Assembly (NCBI GenBank): GCA_036502765.1
Contig: DASXXX010000299.1
Location: 1-28,590 of the forward strand
Length of the DNA stretch: 28,590 nt
Source: DASUAS01 sp036502765
GTDB lineage: Bacteria > Actinomycetota > Acidimicrobiia > IMCC26256 > DASPTH01
Reading direction: 5' to 3'
In this document: positions 6,995 through 14,250 of the stretch, in pieces
How positions within the stretch are numbered: position 1 is the stretch's first letter
How the letters are laid out: every line of letters begins with the position of its first letter
Notes under the pieces: model-generated
Told to the model about the DNA's origin: nothing
Database searches by the model: none
The model's input: the letters and a program-made list of their open reading frames with translations, nothing else
Made by a program: the position numbers and the translations under genes

Positions 6995-8323
6995 TTACGG
7001 CGCGACCGGGACCGCCTCACGCCCGGTGATCCAGTGGCGGCCCGCGGCGCGCAGGTCGTCCCACTTGGCGAACGCTGACGCGTCGGTCTGTCCGAGATCC
7101 TCGATCGTGGGCCCGATCTCGTCGGCGATCGGCTGCAGCGCGTCGACATCGAACCCGTAGAACTCGGCCGCGTTGAGCCCGAGGATCTGGCGGGTCTCGT
7201 CGACGGGGATGTCGTGGAACGCCTCGCCCAGGATCCGCTTCGTGTATGGCCACGTGCCCTCGGGATGAGGGAAGTCGTTGCCCCACATGATGTTGCCCAC
7301 GCCGATCTCGTAACGGCGCGCCAACTCGCGCCGGCGCGTGTTCGACGACCCGATCTTGATGTTGCGGTCGAAGTACTCGCTCGGGAGCATCGTGAGGAGA
7401 CCGCGCACGCTGTCGTCCAGCTTGCGCGAACCCTGGTCCTTGAGGATGAGTGAGTCGGAACGCCAGAGCAGGTCGGGCACCCAGTACGAGCCCGCTTCGG
7501 TGACGGCCATCTTCAAGCCGGGGAATCGCTCGAACACGCCCGACCACAGGAGGAACCACAGCGGCCGCGACGTCCACCAGACCGTCTCGCTCGCGTACAG
7601 CCCGAGCACACCCGGCACCGCGCCGTAGTCGGCGTGCGCGGCCGGCCCCGAGTGCGTGTGCACCGGGAGGTCGAGCGACTCGCACACCTCCCAGATCGCG
7701 TCGTACTTGTAGTTCGTGTACGACGCATACTCGCCCCACTGAGCCGGGATGATGACGCCACCCCACAGGCCTTCGCCGTGCGCGCGTGTGATCTCGGCGA
7801 TGGCGCCGTCGATGTCACCGAGGATCGGCGCCACGATGAGCCCGGCCCGTCGTTGCGGACTCTGGCCGCAGAGCTCGGCGGCCCAGCGGTTGTACGCGCG
7901 CGCACCGGCGAGCACCAGTTCGGGATCGGCGGTGCTGTCGATGGCGAAGCCGGCACCGAACGGCGCACCCATCTTGCCGGTGACCGCATCGGGACCGGGG
8001 AACACGACCTCGCCGGTCACGCCGTCGGTCGAGAGCTCCTCGTCGCGCTTCTTCGCGTCCCAGCCGCCGCGCAGCCCGAGCTCGTGGAGGCTGTTGCCGT
8101 CGTCGTCCTCGCCGAGCCACTCCTCCTGGAACGCCTCGCTCCCGGAGAAGACGTCGTCGTCGGTGCCGAAGCGCTCGCGCCGCATCTGCTGCATGAGCGC
8201 GTCGCGCGCCCCGAGCTCGTCGTCGAAGCGGTCGCGGTACGCGGGATCGAGGAACTCGCGGTAGACGGGCGAGTCGGGCCCCGCGTGGCAGTCGGCCGAG
8301 ATGACGAGATAGCCGTTCGACAT
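6995..8323 (-). CDS. Amidohydrolase (PF04909, ACMSD-like) family protein
   Basis: The 442-residue TIM-barrel protein carries metal-site signatures of the amidohydrolase-2 group. These are ISADCHAG (8-15, in place of the canonical DxH), VHTHSGP (221-227), TEAGSYWVP (275-283) and IMWGNDFPHPEGTWP (345-359), with Asp350 and His353. Related actinobacterial proteins are annotated as metal-dependent hydrolases or decarboxylases in aromatic or steroid degradation. The ATG at 8323 is preceded by GGGAG at about 6 bases. It is first in an operon with the SDR and the membrane protein and divergent from the TetR gene at 8372, which probably controls it. The exact reaction (C-N hydrolysis or decarboxylation) cannot be told. 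Confidence 0.87.
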   Translation of the reverse strand: MSNGYLVISADCHAGPDSPVYREFLDPAYRDRFDDELGARDALMQQMRRERFGTDDDVFSGSEAFQEEWLGEDDDGNSLHELGLRGGWDAKKRDEELSTDGVTGEVVFPGPDAVTGKMGAPFGAGFAIDSTADPELVLAGARAYNRWAAELCGQSPQRRAGLIVAPILGDIDGAIAEITRAHGEGLWGGVIIPAQWGEYASYTNYKYDAIWEVCESLDLPVHTHSGPAAHADYGAVPGVLGLYASETVWWTSRPLWFLLWSGVFERFPGLKMAVTEAGSYWVPDLLWRSDSLILKDQGSRKLDDSVRGLLTMLPSEYFDRNIKIGSSNTRRRELARRYEIGVGNIMWGNDFPHPEGTWPYTKRILGEAFHDIPVDETRQILGLNAAEFYGFDVDALQPIADEIGPTIEDLGQTDASAFAKWDDLRAAGRHWITGREAVPVAP

Positions 8324-8371
8324 GTGCGTCTCCCACGGGTCGTCGGAGTAATGACCCTAGATTAGACACCG
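8324..8371. promoter_or_regulatory. Divergent promoter region, amidohydrolase operon / TetR
   Basis: On the plus strand TAGATT (8358-8363) ends 8 bases before the TetR ATG, the spacing expected for a leaderless transcript. On the minus strand TAATCT (8364 to 8359) overlaps the same bases and could serve the amidohydrolase operon with a leader of about 30 bases. The overlap makes this a natural place for the TetR protein to bind, but no clear palindrome longer than a few bases is seen. Confidence 0.4.
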
Positions 8372-9007
8372 ATGGCTCAGGTCGACACTGGCACGACGCG
8401 CGACAAACTGCTCCGCGCCGCGCTCCACCTGTTCGCACGGCAAGGCCTCGACGTGCCCCTGCGCGACATCAACGAGCTCGCCGGCCAACGCAACGCGTCG
8501 GCGCTGCACTACCACTTCGGCGGACGGCCCGAGCTGGTGCAGGCGATCATCGACCGCTACCGGCTGAGCGACGAGGAGCACGCCGCGATCGAGGCCGAGC
8601 TGCGCTCCGGTCCTCACGACATCCATGAGGTGGTGGAGGGGCTCGTCGACCGCAGCTGCGCGTGGCTCACCACGCCCGACGGCCGCGACTACATCCGCGT
8701 CGTGTTCCAGTTCGTCATCCGGTTGCCGCTGCGCCAGCACCTGCTCGAAGGCACCGACCCGCCGTCGCTGGCCTCGGTGCGCGCCCAGGCCGAGCTCATC
8801 CACGAGGCGTTGCCCGATCTCCCCGAGCACCTGGTGCGTGAACGGGCGGTGGCGTCGTTCGACCTCGTGTTGCTGCAAGTCGCCGAGCGCGCCCGCATCA
8901 TCGACGACGAGGACGGCCGCGGCCTCCTCCCCGAGGCCGTGTGGAAGGCCAACCTCGTCGACATGGCGACCGGCCTCCTCACCTACGCACCGGCGTCCGC
9001 CCCTTGA
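8372..9007 (+). CDS. TetR/AcrR family transcriptional regulator
   Basis: A 211-residue regulator. The N-terminal helix-turn-helix spans about 8-55, with RDKLLRAALHLFARQGL, PLRDINELAGQRNASALHYHFGGRPELVQAII and the usual YHF turn before the third helix. The rest is an all-helical ligand and dimer domain without close recognisable features. It is transcribed away from the amidohydrolase-SDR-membrane operon across 48 bp, so regulation of that operon and of itself is likely. The ATG start lies 8 bases after a TAGATT box and lacks a Shine-Dalgarno sequence, consistent with leaderless translation. Its stop codon overlaps the first base of the extended palindrome at 9007-9059. Confidence 0.9.
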   Translation: MAQVDTGTTRDKLLRAALHLFARQGLDVPLRDINELAGQRNASALHYHFGGRPELVQAIIDRYRLSDEEHAAIEAELRSGPHDIHEVVEGLVDRSCAWLTTPDGRDYIRVVFQFVIRLPLRQHLLEGTDPPSLASVRAQAELIHEALPDLPEHLVRERAVASFDLVLLQVAERARIIDDEDGRGLLPEAVWKANLVDMATGLLTYAPASAP

Positions 9008-9059
9008 CGATTTGGCGTGGTTGGCCCGCGACTATCGCGGGGTAGCCACGCCAAATCGT
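9007..9059. repeat. Two-tier palindrome, copy 2 (core 9011-9055), between convergent genes
   Basis: The core is TTTGGCGTGGTT, GG, CCCGCGA, CTA, TCGCGGG, GT, AGCCACGCCAAA, with an added ACGA/TCGT outer extension. One T-G type mismatch pair occurs in the outer stem compared with copy 1. Read on the minus strand it matches copy 1 at 43 of 45 positions, so the copies are inverted relative to each other. It fills essentially the whole 53-bp gap between the stops of the TetR (plus) and MarR (minus) genes. Confidence 0.85.
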
Positions 9060-9060
9060 T

Positions 9061-9540
9061 CTAGGAGGACTTGACGGACCAGCCGGACTCGTCGGGCTCG
9101 GTGGCGAGCAGCGCGGTGCGGAAGCGGTCGAGCAGGTCGGCGAGCTGCGCGCGGTCGCGTGCCGGCCAGTCGTCGAGCGCGACCGCGTAGTCGTTGAGCG
9201 CGATGGCGCGCGCCCGGTCGAGCACGCGACGGCCCGCGGTGGTGATCGCGACGCGCGCGACGCGCCGGTCCTCGGGATCGACGGAGCGCGTCACCAGGCC
9301 CTGATCCTCGAGCGCGCGCAGCTGACGGCTCGCGTTGGACAGGTCGACCTCGAGCCGACGCGCCACCTCGCTCACCGCGACCGGACCCTGGCGCTGCACC
9401 AACCGCAACACGCCGAGGTTGGTCTCCGACAACGAGACCCCGAGCGCACGCTGCAACCGCTCGCGTTGCCGCGGACTGCGCGTGCTCGCGATCAGCAGCG
9501 ACGTGAACTCGTGGATCCGTTCGAGGTCAGTCGAGCTCAC
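9061..9540 (-). CDS. MarR family transcriptional regulator
   Basis: A 159-residue winged-helix regulator. The recognition region is VSEVARRLEVDLSNASRQLR, followed by LEDQGLVTRS and the wing DPEDRRVARVAITTAGRRVL, the classical MarR signature, with dimerisation helices at both ends. The GTG at 9540 overlaps the stop of the nitronate monooxygenase gene by 4 bp (GTGA), so the two are co-translated; a longer frame up to 9924 lies inside the upstream gene and is rejected. The likely operator is the 16-bp palindrome at 10696-10711, in the promoter region shared by the monooxygenase and the enoyl-CoA hydratase genes. This would make it an autoregulator responding to a catabolic substrate or acyl-CoA; that link is inference. 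Confidence 0.92.
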   Translation of the reverse strand: MSSTDLERIHEFTSLLIASTRSPRQRERLQRALGVSLSETNLGVLRLVQRQGPVAVSEVARRLEVDLSNASRQLRALEDQGLVTRSVDPEDRRVARVAITTAGRRVLDRARAIALNDYAVALDDWPARDRAQLADLLDRFRTALLATEPDESGWSVKSS

Positions 9541-10658
9541 TCCGTCTCGATGAGCGACTCGAGCCGCTGCGTGGTCTCGACCCACTCCTCCACCATGTCG
9601 AAGATCACGTCGCGCACCGGCCGGACGCTGTTCATGCTGCCGACGATCTGTCCCACCGGGAACCCGGTGAGGTCGCGGTCCTGCGAGCGGGTGATTCGGC
9701 GCGCGGCCTCTGAGAACACGATGCCCTGCAGCGGCATCGGCAGGGGGTCGGGGGTGTCGTCGCGCTCCCACGCGTCGGTCCACGCGGTGCGCAGCTGACG
9801 CGCCGGCTTGCCCGTCATCGACCGCGACCGCACCGTGCCCCGCGAGTTCGCGGCGAGCATCTTCTCGACCGCGATCGGATTGGTGTCGGCCTCGGCCACG
9901 GTGAGCCAGATCGAACCCGTCCACACACCCTGCGCGCCGAGCGCCATCGCCGCCGCCATCTGCCGACCGCGGCCGATGCCACCCGCCGCGAGCACGGGCA
10001 CGTCGGGACCCACGGCGTCGACCACCTCGGGCACCAGCACCATCGTCGACACGTCACCGCAGTGGCCGCCCGCCTCGGTGCCCTGGGCGACGATCACGTC
10101 GGTGCCCTGCGCGACCTGACGCTCCGCGTGCTGACGGTTGCCGACCAGGCCGCCGACGAGGATGCCGCGCTCGTGCGCCGCCTCCACGACGTACGGCGGC
10201 GGCGGGCCGAGGGCATTGACCACCATCGAGACCGGGTGCGAGAGCGCGACCTCGACCTGGCCGGGGCCCTCCTCGTCGACGCCGAGTCCTGCCGCCTTCA
10301 CCACTCCGGTCTGCAGGTCGTCGGGCAGCGGCGGCACACCGTGCTCGGCCAGCAGCTCCTCGACGAACTTCTGGTGCTCGACGGGGATCATCTCGTGGAG
10401 GTTGGCCAGGCTCGCCTCGGCGCCACCACCCTTGCCCACGTACTTGGCGGGCATGGCGAAGTCGACGCCGTAGGGCATGCCGTCGACGTGCTCGTCGATC
10501 CAGCTCAGCTCGATCTCGAGTTGGTCGGGCGCGTACGCGAGCGCGCCGAGCACGCCGTACCCGCCGGCCCTGCTCACCGCGGCGACGACGTCGCGGCAGT
10601 GCGAGAAGGCGAAGATCGGCAGCTCGATACCGAGTCGGTCACAGATCGGTGTGCGCAT
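9537..10658 (-). CDS. Nitronate monooxygenase / 2-nitropropane dioxygenase family flavoprotein
   Basis: A 373-residue FMN-dependent TIM-barrel enzyme. Visible signatures are RAGGYGVLGAL near the N-terminus, VAQGTEAGGHCGD (189-201) and PVLAAGGIGRGRQMAAAMALG (221-241, phosphate-binding), followed by GVWTGSIWL. These match the NMO/NPD family, which oxidises nitronates or, in related members, acts as an enoyl reductase-like flavoenzyme. The ATG at 10658 is preceded by GGGGGG at about 5 bases. It is co-transcribed with the MarR gene and divergent from an enoyl-CoA hydratase. The natural substrate is unknown; defence against propionate 3-nitronate is the known role of class I enzymes, but class membership was not determined. 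Confidence 0.9.
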   Translation of the reverse strand: MRTPICDRLGIELPIFAFSHCRDVVAAVSRAGGYGVLGALAYAPDQLEIELSWIDEHVDGMPYGVDFAMPAKYVGKGGGAEASLANLHEMIPVEHQKFVEELLAEHGVPPLPDDLQTGVVKAAGLGVDEEGPGQVEVALSHPVSMVVNALGPPPPYVVEAAHERGILVGGLVGNRQHAERQVAQGTDVIVAQGTEAGGHCGDVSTMVLVPEVVDAVGPDVPVLAAGGIGRGRQMAAAMALGAQGVWTGSIWLTVAEADTNPIAVEKMLAANSRGTVRSRSMTGKPARQLRTAWTDAWERDDTPDPLPMPLQGIVFSEAARRITRSQDRDLTGFPVGQIVGSMNSVRPVRDVIFDMVEEWVETTQRLESLIETE

Positions 10659-10695
10659 GGCAGCCCCCCGGGGCGTTCGACGTCGGATCGAGTTA

Positions 10696-10711
10696 CTTGC
10701 GCACGCGCAAG
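10696..10711. promoter_or_regulatory. 16-bp palindrome, probable MarR operator
   Basis: CTTGCGC-AC-GCGCAAG is a perfect inverted repeat with 7-bp arms. It lies 37 bp from the monooxygenase start and 68 bp from the enoyl-CoA hydratase start, in the only divergent gap next to the MarR gene. MarR dimers bind palindromes of this size. The left arm (TTGCGC) also resembles a -35 box for the rightward transcript, so binding would block it. Confidence 0.6.
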
Positions 10712-10779
10712 CATTTGTGTGGCAGAGTACGCCCGTCTTCAGACGACAGCAACACCCACTGGCAAGGGGGACCTGCTCG

Positions 10780-11580
10780 ATGCCCGACGCACTCGTCGAA
10801 CGTCACGGCCACACGATGGTCATCACGATGAACCGCCCCAAGCGCTTCAACGCGCTCACGGGGGCGATGCTCGCCCGGATGTACGACGGCATGGTCGAGG
10901 CCTGCGCCGACGACGACGTCCGCTCGATCATCCTCACCGGCGCCGAGGGCAACTTCTGCTCCGGTGCCGACCTGCGGGCCATGGCCGGCGACGCCGAGGA
11001 CACCGACAGCGAGATCGACGTCGCCGCCCGCATGGCCGACGACCCCGACCTGCCGTACAAGGGTCTCCTGCGCCACTATCAGCCGTCGAAGCCGCTGATC
11101 GCCGCGGTGGAGGGCGTCGCCATCGCCGGTGGCACCGAGTTGCTGCAGGGCACCGACATCCGCGTCGCGGGCGAGTCGGCGCGCTTCGGCGTGAGCGAAG
11201 CGCGGTGGTCGCTGTACCCGATGGCGGGATCGGCCGTCCGTCTGCGCCGGCAGATCCCCTACACGCACGCGGCGGAGATCCTCCTCACCGCCAAGCACAT
11301 CACCGCTGAGGAAGCCGCGCGCATCGGGCTCATCGGTCACGTGGTCCCCGATGGTCAGGCGCTCACCCAGGCGCTCGAGATCGCGGAGACGATCAACAAC
11401 AACGGCCCGCTCGCGGTCGAGGCCATCCTGCGCACGCTGCGCGAGACCGACGGCATGACCGAGCAGGAAGCGCTCGCGCACGAGTTCGCGTACGGCCAGG
11501 CTGTCTTCGCGAGTGAAGACGCCAAGGAAGGCCCCAAGGCCTTCGCCGAGAAGCGCACTCCGAACTTCCAACGCAAGTAG
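10780..11580 (+). CDS. Enoyl-CoA hydratase/isomerase family protein
   Basis: A 266-residue crotonase-fold enzyme of normal length, acting on CoA thioesters in the cytosol. Signatures are RPKRFNAL (19-26), the oxyanion loop GNFCSGADLRAM (57-68), EGVAIAGGTELLQGTDIRVA (111-130) and FGVSEARWSLYPMAGSAVRL (136-155). Glutamates stand at both positions equivalent to the catalytic pair of rat crotonase (Glu120 in GGTEL and Glu140 in VSEA), so true hydratase activity is plausible. The ATG at 10780 follows AAGGGGG by about 9 bases. It is divergent from the nitronate monooxygenase-MarR operon and probably shares its control through the palindrome at 10696. The ABC ATPase starts 62 bp later, so read-through is possible but not required. 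Confidence 0.9.
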   Translation: MPDALVERHGHTMVITMNRPKRFNALTGAMLARMYDGMVEACADDDVRSIILTGAEGNFCSGADLRAMAGDAEDTDSEIDVAARMADDPDLPYKGLLRHYQPSKPLIAAVEGVAIAGGTELLQGTDIRVAGESARFGVSEARWSLYPMAGSAVRLRRQIPYTHAAEILLTAKHITAEEAARIGLIGHVVPDGQALTQALEIAETINNNGPLAVEAILRTLRETDGMTEQEALAHEFAYGQAVFASEDAKEGPKAFAEKRTPNFQRK

Positions 11581-11642
11581 CGCGTTTGTCGAAGATCGCG
11601 CGCGGGTAGGGCGATCGGGAACCTCCGGGGAGGTGCCCGACC

Positions 11643-12917
11643 GTGGCACAGGTGAGCCTCGACGACGTGACCAAGGTGTATCCGGATGGCACGTCCGCGG
11701 TCCGCGGGCTCGACCTCCGCGTCGACGACGGCGAGTTCATGGTCTTCGTCGGGCCGTCGGGATGTGGGAAGACGACCGCGCTGCGGATGGTCGCCGGTCT
11801 CGAGGACATCACCGTCGGCGAGGTCCGCATCGGCGATCGCGTGGTGAACCGCGTGCCCTCGAAGGATCGCGACATCGCAATGGTGTTCCAGAACTACGCG
11901 TTGTACCCGCACCTCTCGGTGCGCGAGAACCTCGGTTTCAGCTTGAAGTTGCACAAGGTCCCGAAGGCCGAACGTATGCAGCGGGTCGAGGACGTCGCCC
12001 GCGTGCTCGCGCTGGAGGAGCTCCTCGACCGCAAGCCGCGCAACCTGTCGGGCGGCCAGCGCCAGCGGGTCGCGATGGGCCGCGCCATCGTGCGCGAACC
12101 CGCCGTGTTCCTCATGGACGAACCGCTCTCCAACCTCGACGCCAAGCTGCGGGTCCAGATGCGCGCCGAGATCGCCCGCATCCAGCGTGAACTGGGCACC
12201 ACGACCATCTACGTCACCCATGACCAGACCGAGGCGATGACCATGGGTGATCGCGTCGCGGTGCTCAAGCGCGGCGTGCTGCAGCAGGTCGACACGCCAC
12301 AGGTGCTCTACGACACGCCGATCAACCTCTTCGTCGGCGGGTTCATCGGGTCGCCGGCGATGAACCTGTTCGAAGCGACGCTCCGCCTCGACGAGGCGAC
12401 GCTCTCGGCCGAATTCGGATCACAACGACTGACGTTGCCGGATGCGGCACCGGTGCTGCGCGAGCGCGCGGGGTCCACCGTCGTGCTCGGGATCCGGCCG
12501 GAGAGCTTCGCCGACCCGGCTGTCGACGACCGCCTCGGCAGCGAGCGCGTCACGGTGCAGGTGGAACTGGTCGAGCGGCTGGGCTCGGAGGTGTACGCGC
12601 ACTTCTCGGTGGACGCGCGACCAGTCCAGACCGAGGACACCCGCGACCTCCTCCGAGAGGGCGCCGACCTCACCGACAGCGCCCTCGAGCGACGCGTCGG
12701 CTCCGACACGACCGCCGGCGTCGCGCGCCTCGATCCCGAGACGCGCGTGCACGAAGGCACCCGAGTCGACCTCGCGGTCGACGCGCGACGCCTCTACTTC
12801 TTCGACCTCGACACGGGTCTCGCCATCGAGGGGACCCGCACCGAACGCGACCGCGCGACGGCCGCGTCGCCCAGCGACCGGGGGGACAACGAGAGGAGGC
12901 CGGCACCCGACGAGTAG
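11643..12917 (+). CDS. Carbohydrate ABC importer ATPase (MalK/UgpC/MsmX type)
   Basis: A 424-residue ATP-binding subunit for a CUT1-type sugar importer. It has all nucleotide-binding motifs: Walker A GPSGCGKTT (37-45), Q-loop VFQNYALYPHLSV (81-93), signature LSGGQRQR (135-142), Walker B VFLMDEPLSNLDAK (155-168) and the switch His193 (YVTHDQTEAM). The C-terminal third (about 240-400) is the OB-fold regulatory region seen in MalK, with an extra acidic segment near 325-360 and a charged tail. The GTG at 11643 follows GGAGG at 9 bases. It heads a four-gene operon: the binding protein follows at 9 bp, then two permeases. One ATPase dimer presumably serves the two permeases here, and such subunits can also serve other importers. 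Confidence 0.95.
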   Translation: MAQVSLDDVTKVYPDGTSAVRGLDLRVDDGEFMVFVGPSGCGKTTALRMVAGLEDITVGEVRIGDRVVNRVPSKDRDIAMVFQNYALYPHLSVRENLGFSLKLHKVPKAERMQRVEDVARVLALEELLDRKPRNLSGGQRQRVAMGRAIVREPAVFLMDEPLSNLDAKLRVQMRAEIARIQRELGTTTIYVTHDQTEAMTMGDRVAVLKRGVLQQVDTPQVLYDTPINLFVGGFIGSPAMNLFEATLRLDEATLSAEFGSQRLTLPDAAPVLRERAGSTVVLGIRPESFADPAVDDRLGSERVTVQVELVERLGSEVYAHFSVDARPVQTEDTRDLLREGADLTDSALERRVGSDTTAGVARLDPETRVHEGTRVDLAVDARRLYFFDLDTGLAIEGTRTERDRATAASPSDRGDNERRPAPDE

Positions 12918-12926
12918 GAGGACGAC

Positions 12927-14237
12927 ATGAAGCGGATCATGCGACCGTTGCTCGCGTTGGGCGCGGCACTGGCATGTGCGCTCCCGGCCTTGGGCGTCGC
13001 GGGAACGGCGTCGGCCCGAACACCGAGTCAGAAGCTCCAAGGCCAGAAGATCGAAGTGGCCGCGGTGTGGACCGGCACCGAGCAGAAGAACTTCAAGCGC
13101 GTGCTGGACGCGTTCACGAAGCAGACAGGCGTCGACGTGACGTTCACCTCGACCGGTGACGACATCTCGTCGGTGCTCGAGCCGCGCATCGCCGGCGGCG
13201 ACGCGCCTGATGTCGCGATCCTGCCGCAGCCCGGGCTCCTCAAGGACTTTGCGTCGCGCGGTGCACTGAAGCCAGTGGAGGACGCCGCCGGCGCCCAGGT
13301 CGACCAGCACTACTCGCCGATCTGGCGCACACTCGGCACCGTCGACAACACGCTGTACGGCGTGTGGGTCAAGGGTGCCAACAAGTCGTTGGTCTGGTAC
13401 AACGCGAACGTCTCCGACGACGCGGGCGTGAAGCCGGCGAAGACCTTCGACGACCTGCTGGCGTCGATGCAGACGGTCTCCGACTTCGGGGTGCCGCCGC
13501 TGTCGATCGGCGCGGCGAACGGGTGGACGCTCACCGACATCTTCGAGAACATCTACCTGGCGCAGGCCGGCGCGGAGAAGTACGACCAGCTGACCGCCCA
13601 CGAGATCCCGTGGACCGATCCGTCCGTGAAGGACGCGCTCACGACCATGGCCAAGATGGTCAAGTCGGACTGGCTGCCCGGCGGCACGGGCGACACGCTC
13701 CAGACCGAGTTCCCCGAGTCGGTGCAGAACATGTTCAGCAACCCGCCGAAGGCCGCCATGGAGATCGAGGGCGACTTCGTCGGTGCAACCATCTCGGGGA
13801 ACACCAAGGCGAAGGTCGGTACCGACGCCAAGGTGTTCTCGTTCCCGCCGATCGGCAGCGGTGAGGCTCCGGTCGTCACCGGTGGCGACGTCGCCGTCAT
13901 GTTCGACGACAACCCGGCCGCGGCCGCGTTCCTGAAGTTCATGGCGTCACCCAAGGCGGGCGAGGTCTGGGCCAAGCCGGGCGGCTACATCTCGCCCAAC
14001 AAGGACGTGCCGACCAGCGCGTACCCCGACAAGACGACACGGCAGATCGCCGATGCGCTCGTCAGCTCGGACAACGTGCGCTTCGACATGTCCGATCAGT
14101 ACCCGTCGGCGTTCGGCGCGACGGACGGCCAGGGCGAGTGGAAGCTGTTCCAGGACTTCCTGTCGAACCCGAGCGATGTCGACGGGATCACCCAGCAGCT
14201 CGAATCCGCCGCGACCCAGGCGATGAACAGCCAGTGA
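12927..14237 (+). CDS. Extracellular solute-binding protein of a CUT1 sugar importer
   Basis: A 436-residue exported receptor. A basic start and a hydrophobic stretch (8-27) end at TASA, with likely cleavage after Ala30. Cys17 lies in the middle of the hydrophobic core, so lipid anchoring is less likely, though not excluded. The mature part begins with the strand KIEVAAVWTGTEQKNFKRVLDAF and TGVDVTFTSTGDD, followed by RIAGGDAPDVAILPQPG, the pattern of family 1 maltose/glycerol-3-phosphate-type binding proteins. Later segments (GDFVGA, VTGGDVAVMF, AFLKFMASP, GGYISPN) are also typical. A strong AGGAGG lies 6 bases before the ATG. Substrate cannot be told from sequence. It presumably delivers ligand to the two permeases and may touch the large loop of the first one. 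Confidence 0.93.
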   Translation: MKRIMRPLLALGAALACALPALGVAGTASARTPSQKLQGQKIEVAAVWTGTEQKNFKRVLDAFTKQTGVDVTFTSTGDDISSVLEPRIAGGDAPDVAILPQPGLLKDFASRGALKPVEDAAGAQVDQHYSPIWRTLGTVDNTLYGVWVKGANKSLVWYNANVSDDAGVKPAKTFDDLLASMQTVSDFGVPPLSIGAANGWTLTDIFENIYLAQAGAEKYDQLTAHEIPWTDPSVKDALTTMAKMVKSDWLPGGTGDTLQTEFPESVQNMFSNPPKAAMEIEGDFVGATISGNTKAKVGTDAKVFSFPPIGSGEAPVVTGGDVAVMFDDNPAAAAFLKFMASPKAGEVWAKPGGYISPNKDVPTSAYPDKTTRQIADALVSSDNVRFDMSDQYPSAFGATDGQGEWKLFQDFLSNPSDVDGITQQLESAATQAMNSQ

Positions 14238-14250
14238 CGAGTCGCGCGCG

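Noticed and set aside
5668..9055. The two inverted 45-bp copies as ends of a composite mobile element
   Set aside because: No transposase lies between them, no target-site duplication is visible, and a third copy lies far away at another convergent gap. A terminator or dispersed repeat explains them better.
11581..11642. A promoter (TTGTCG with TAGGGC) ahead of the ABC operon
   Set aside because: The spacing is only 15 bp and the -10 lacks its final T, so it is too weak to list as a feature.
12420..13601. A 393-codon minus-strand frame opposite the ABC ATPase and binding protein
   Set aside because: Its composition is that of a mirrored high-GC gene. The plus strand holds complete Walker and signal-peptide motifs.
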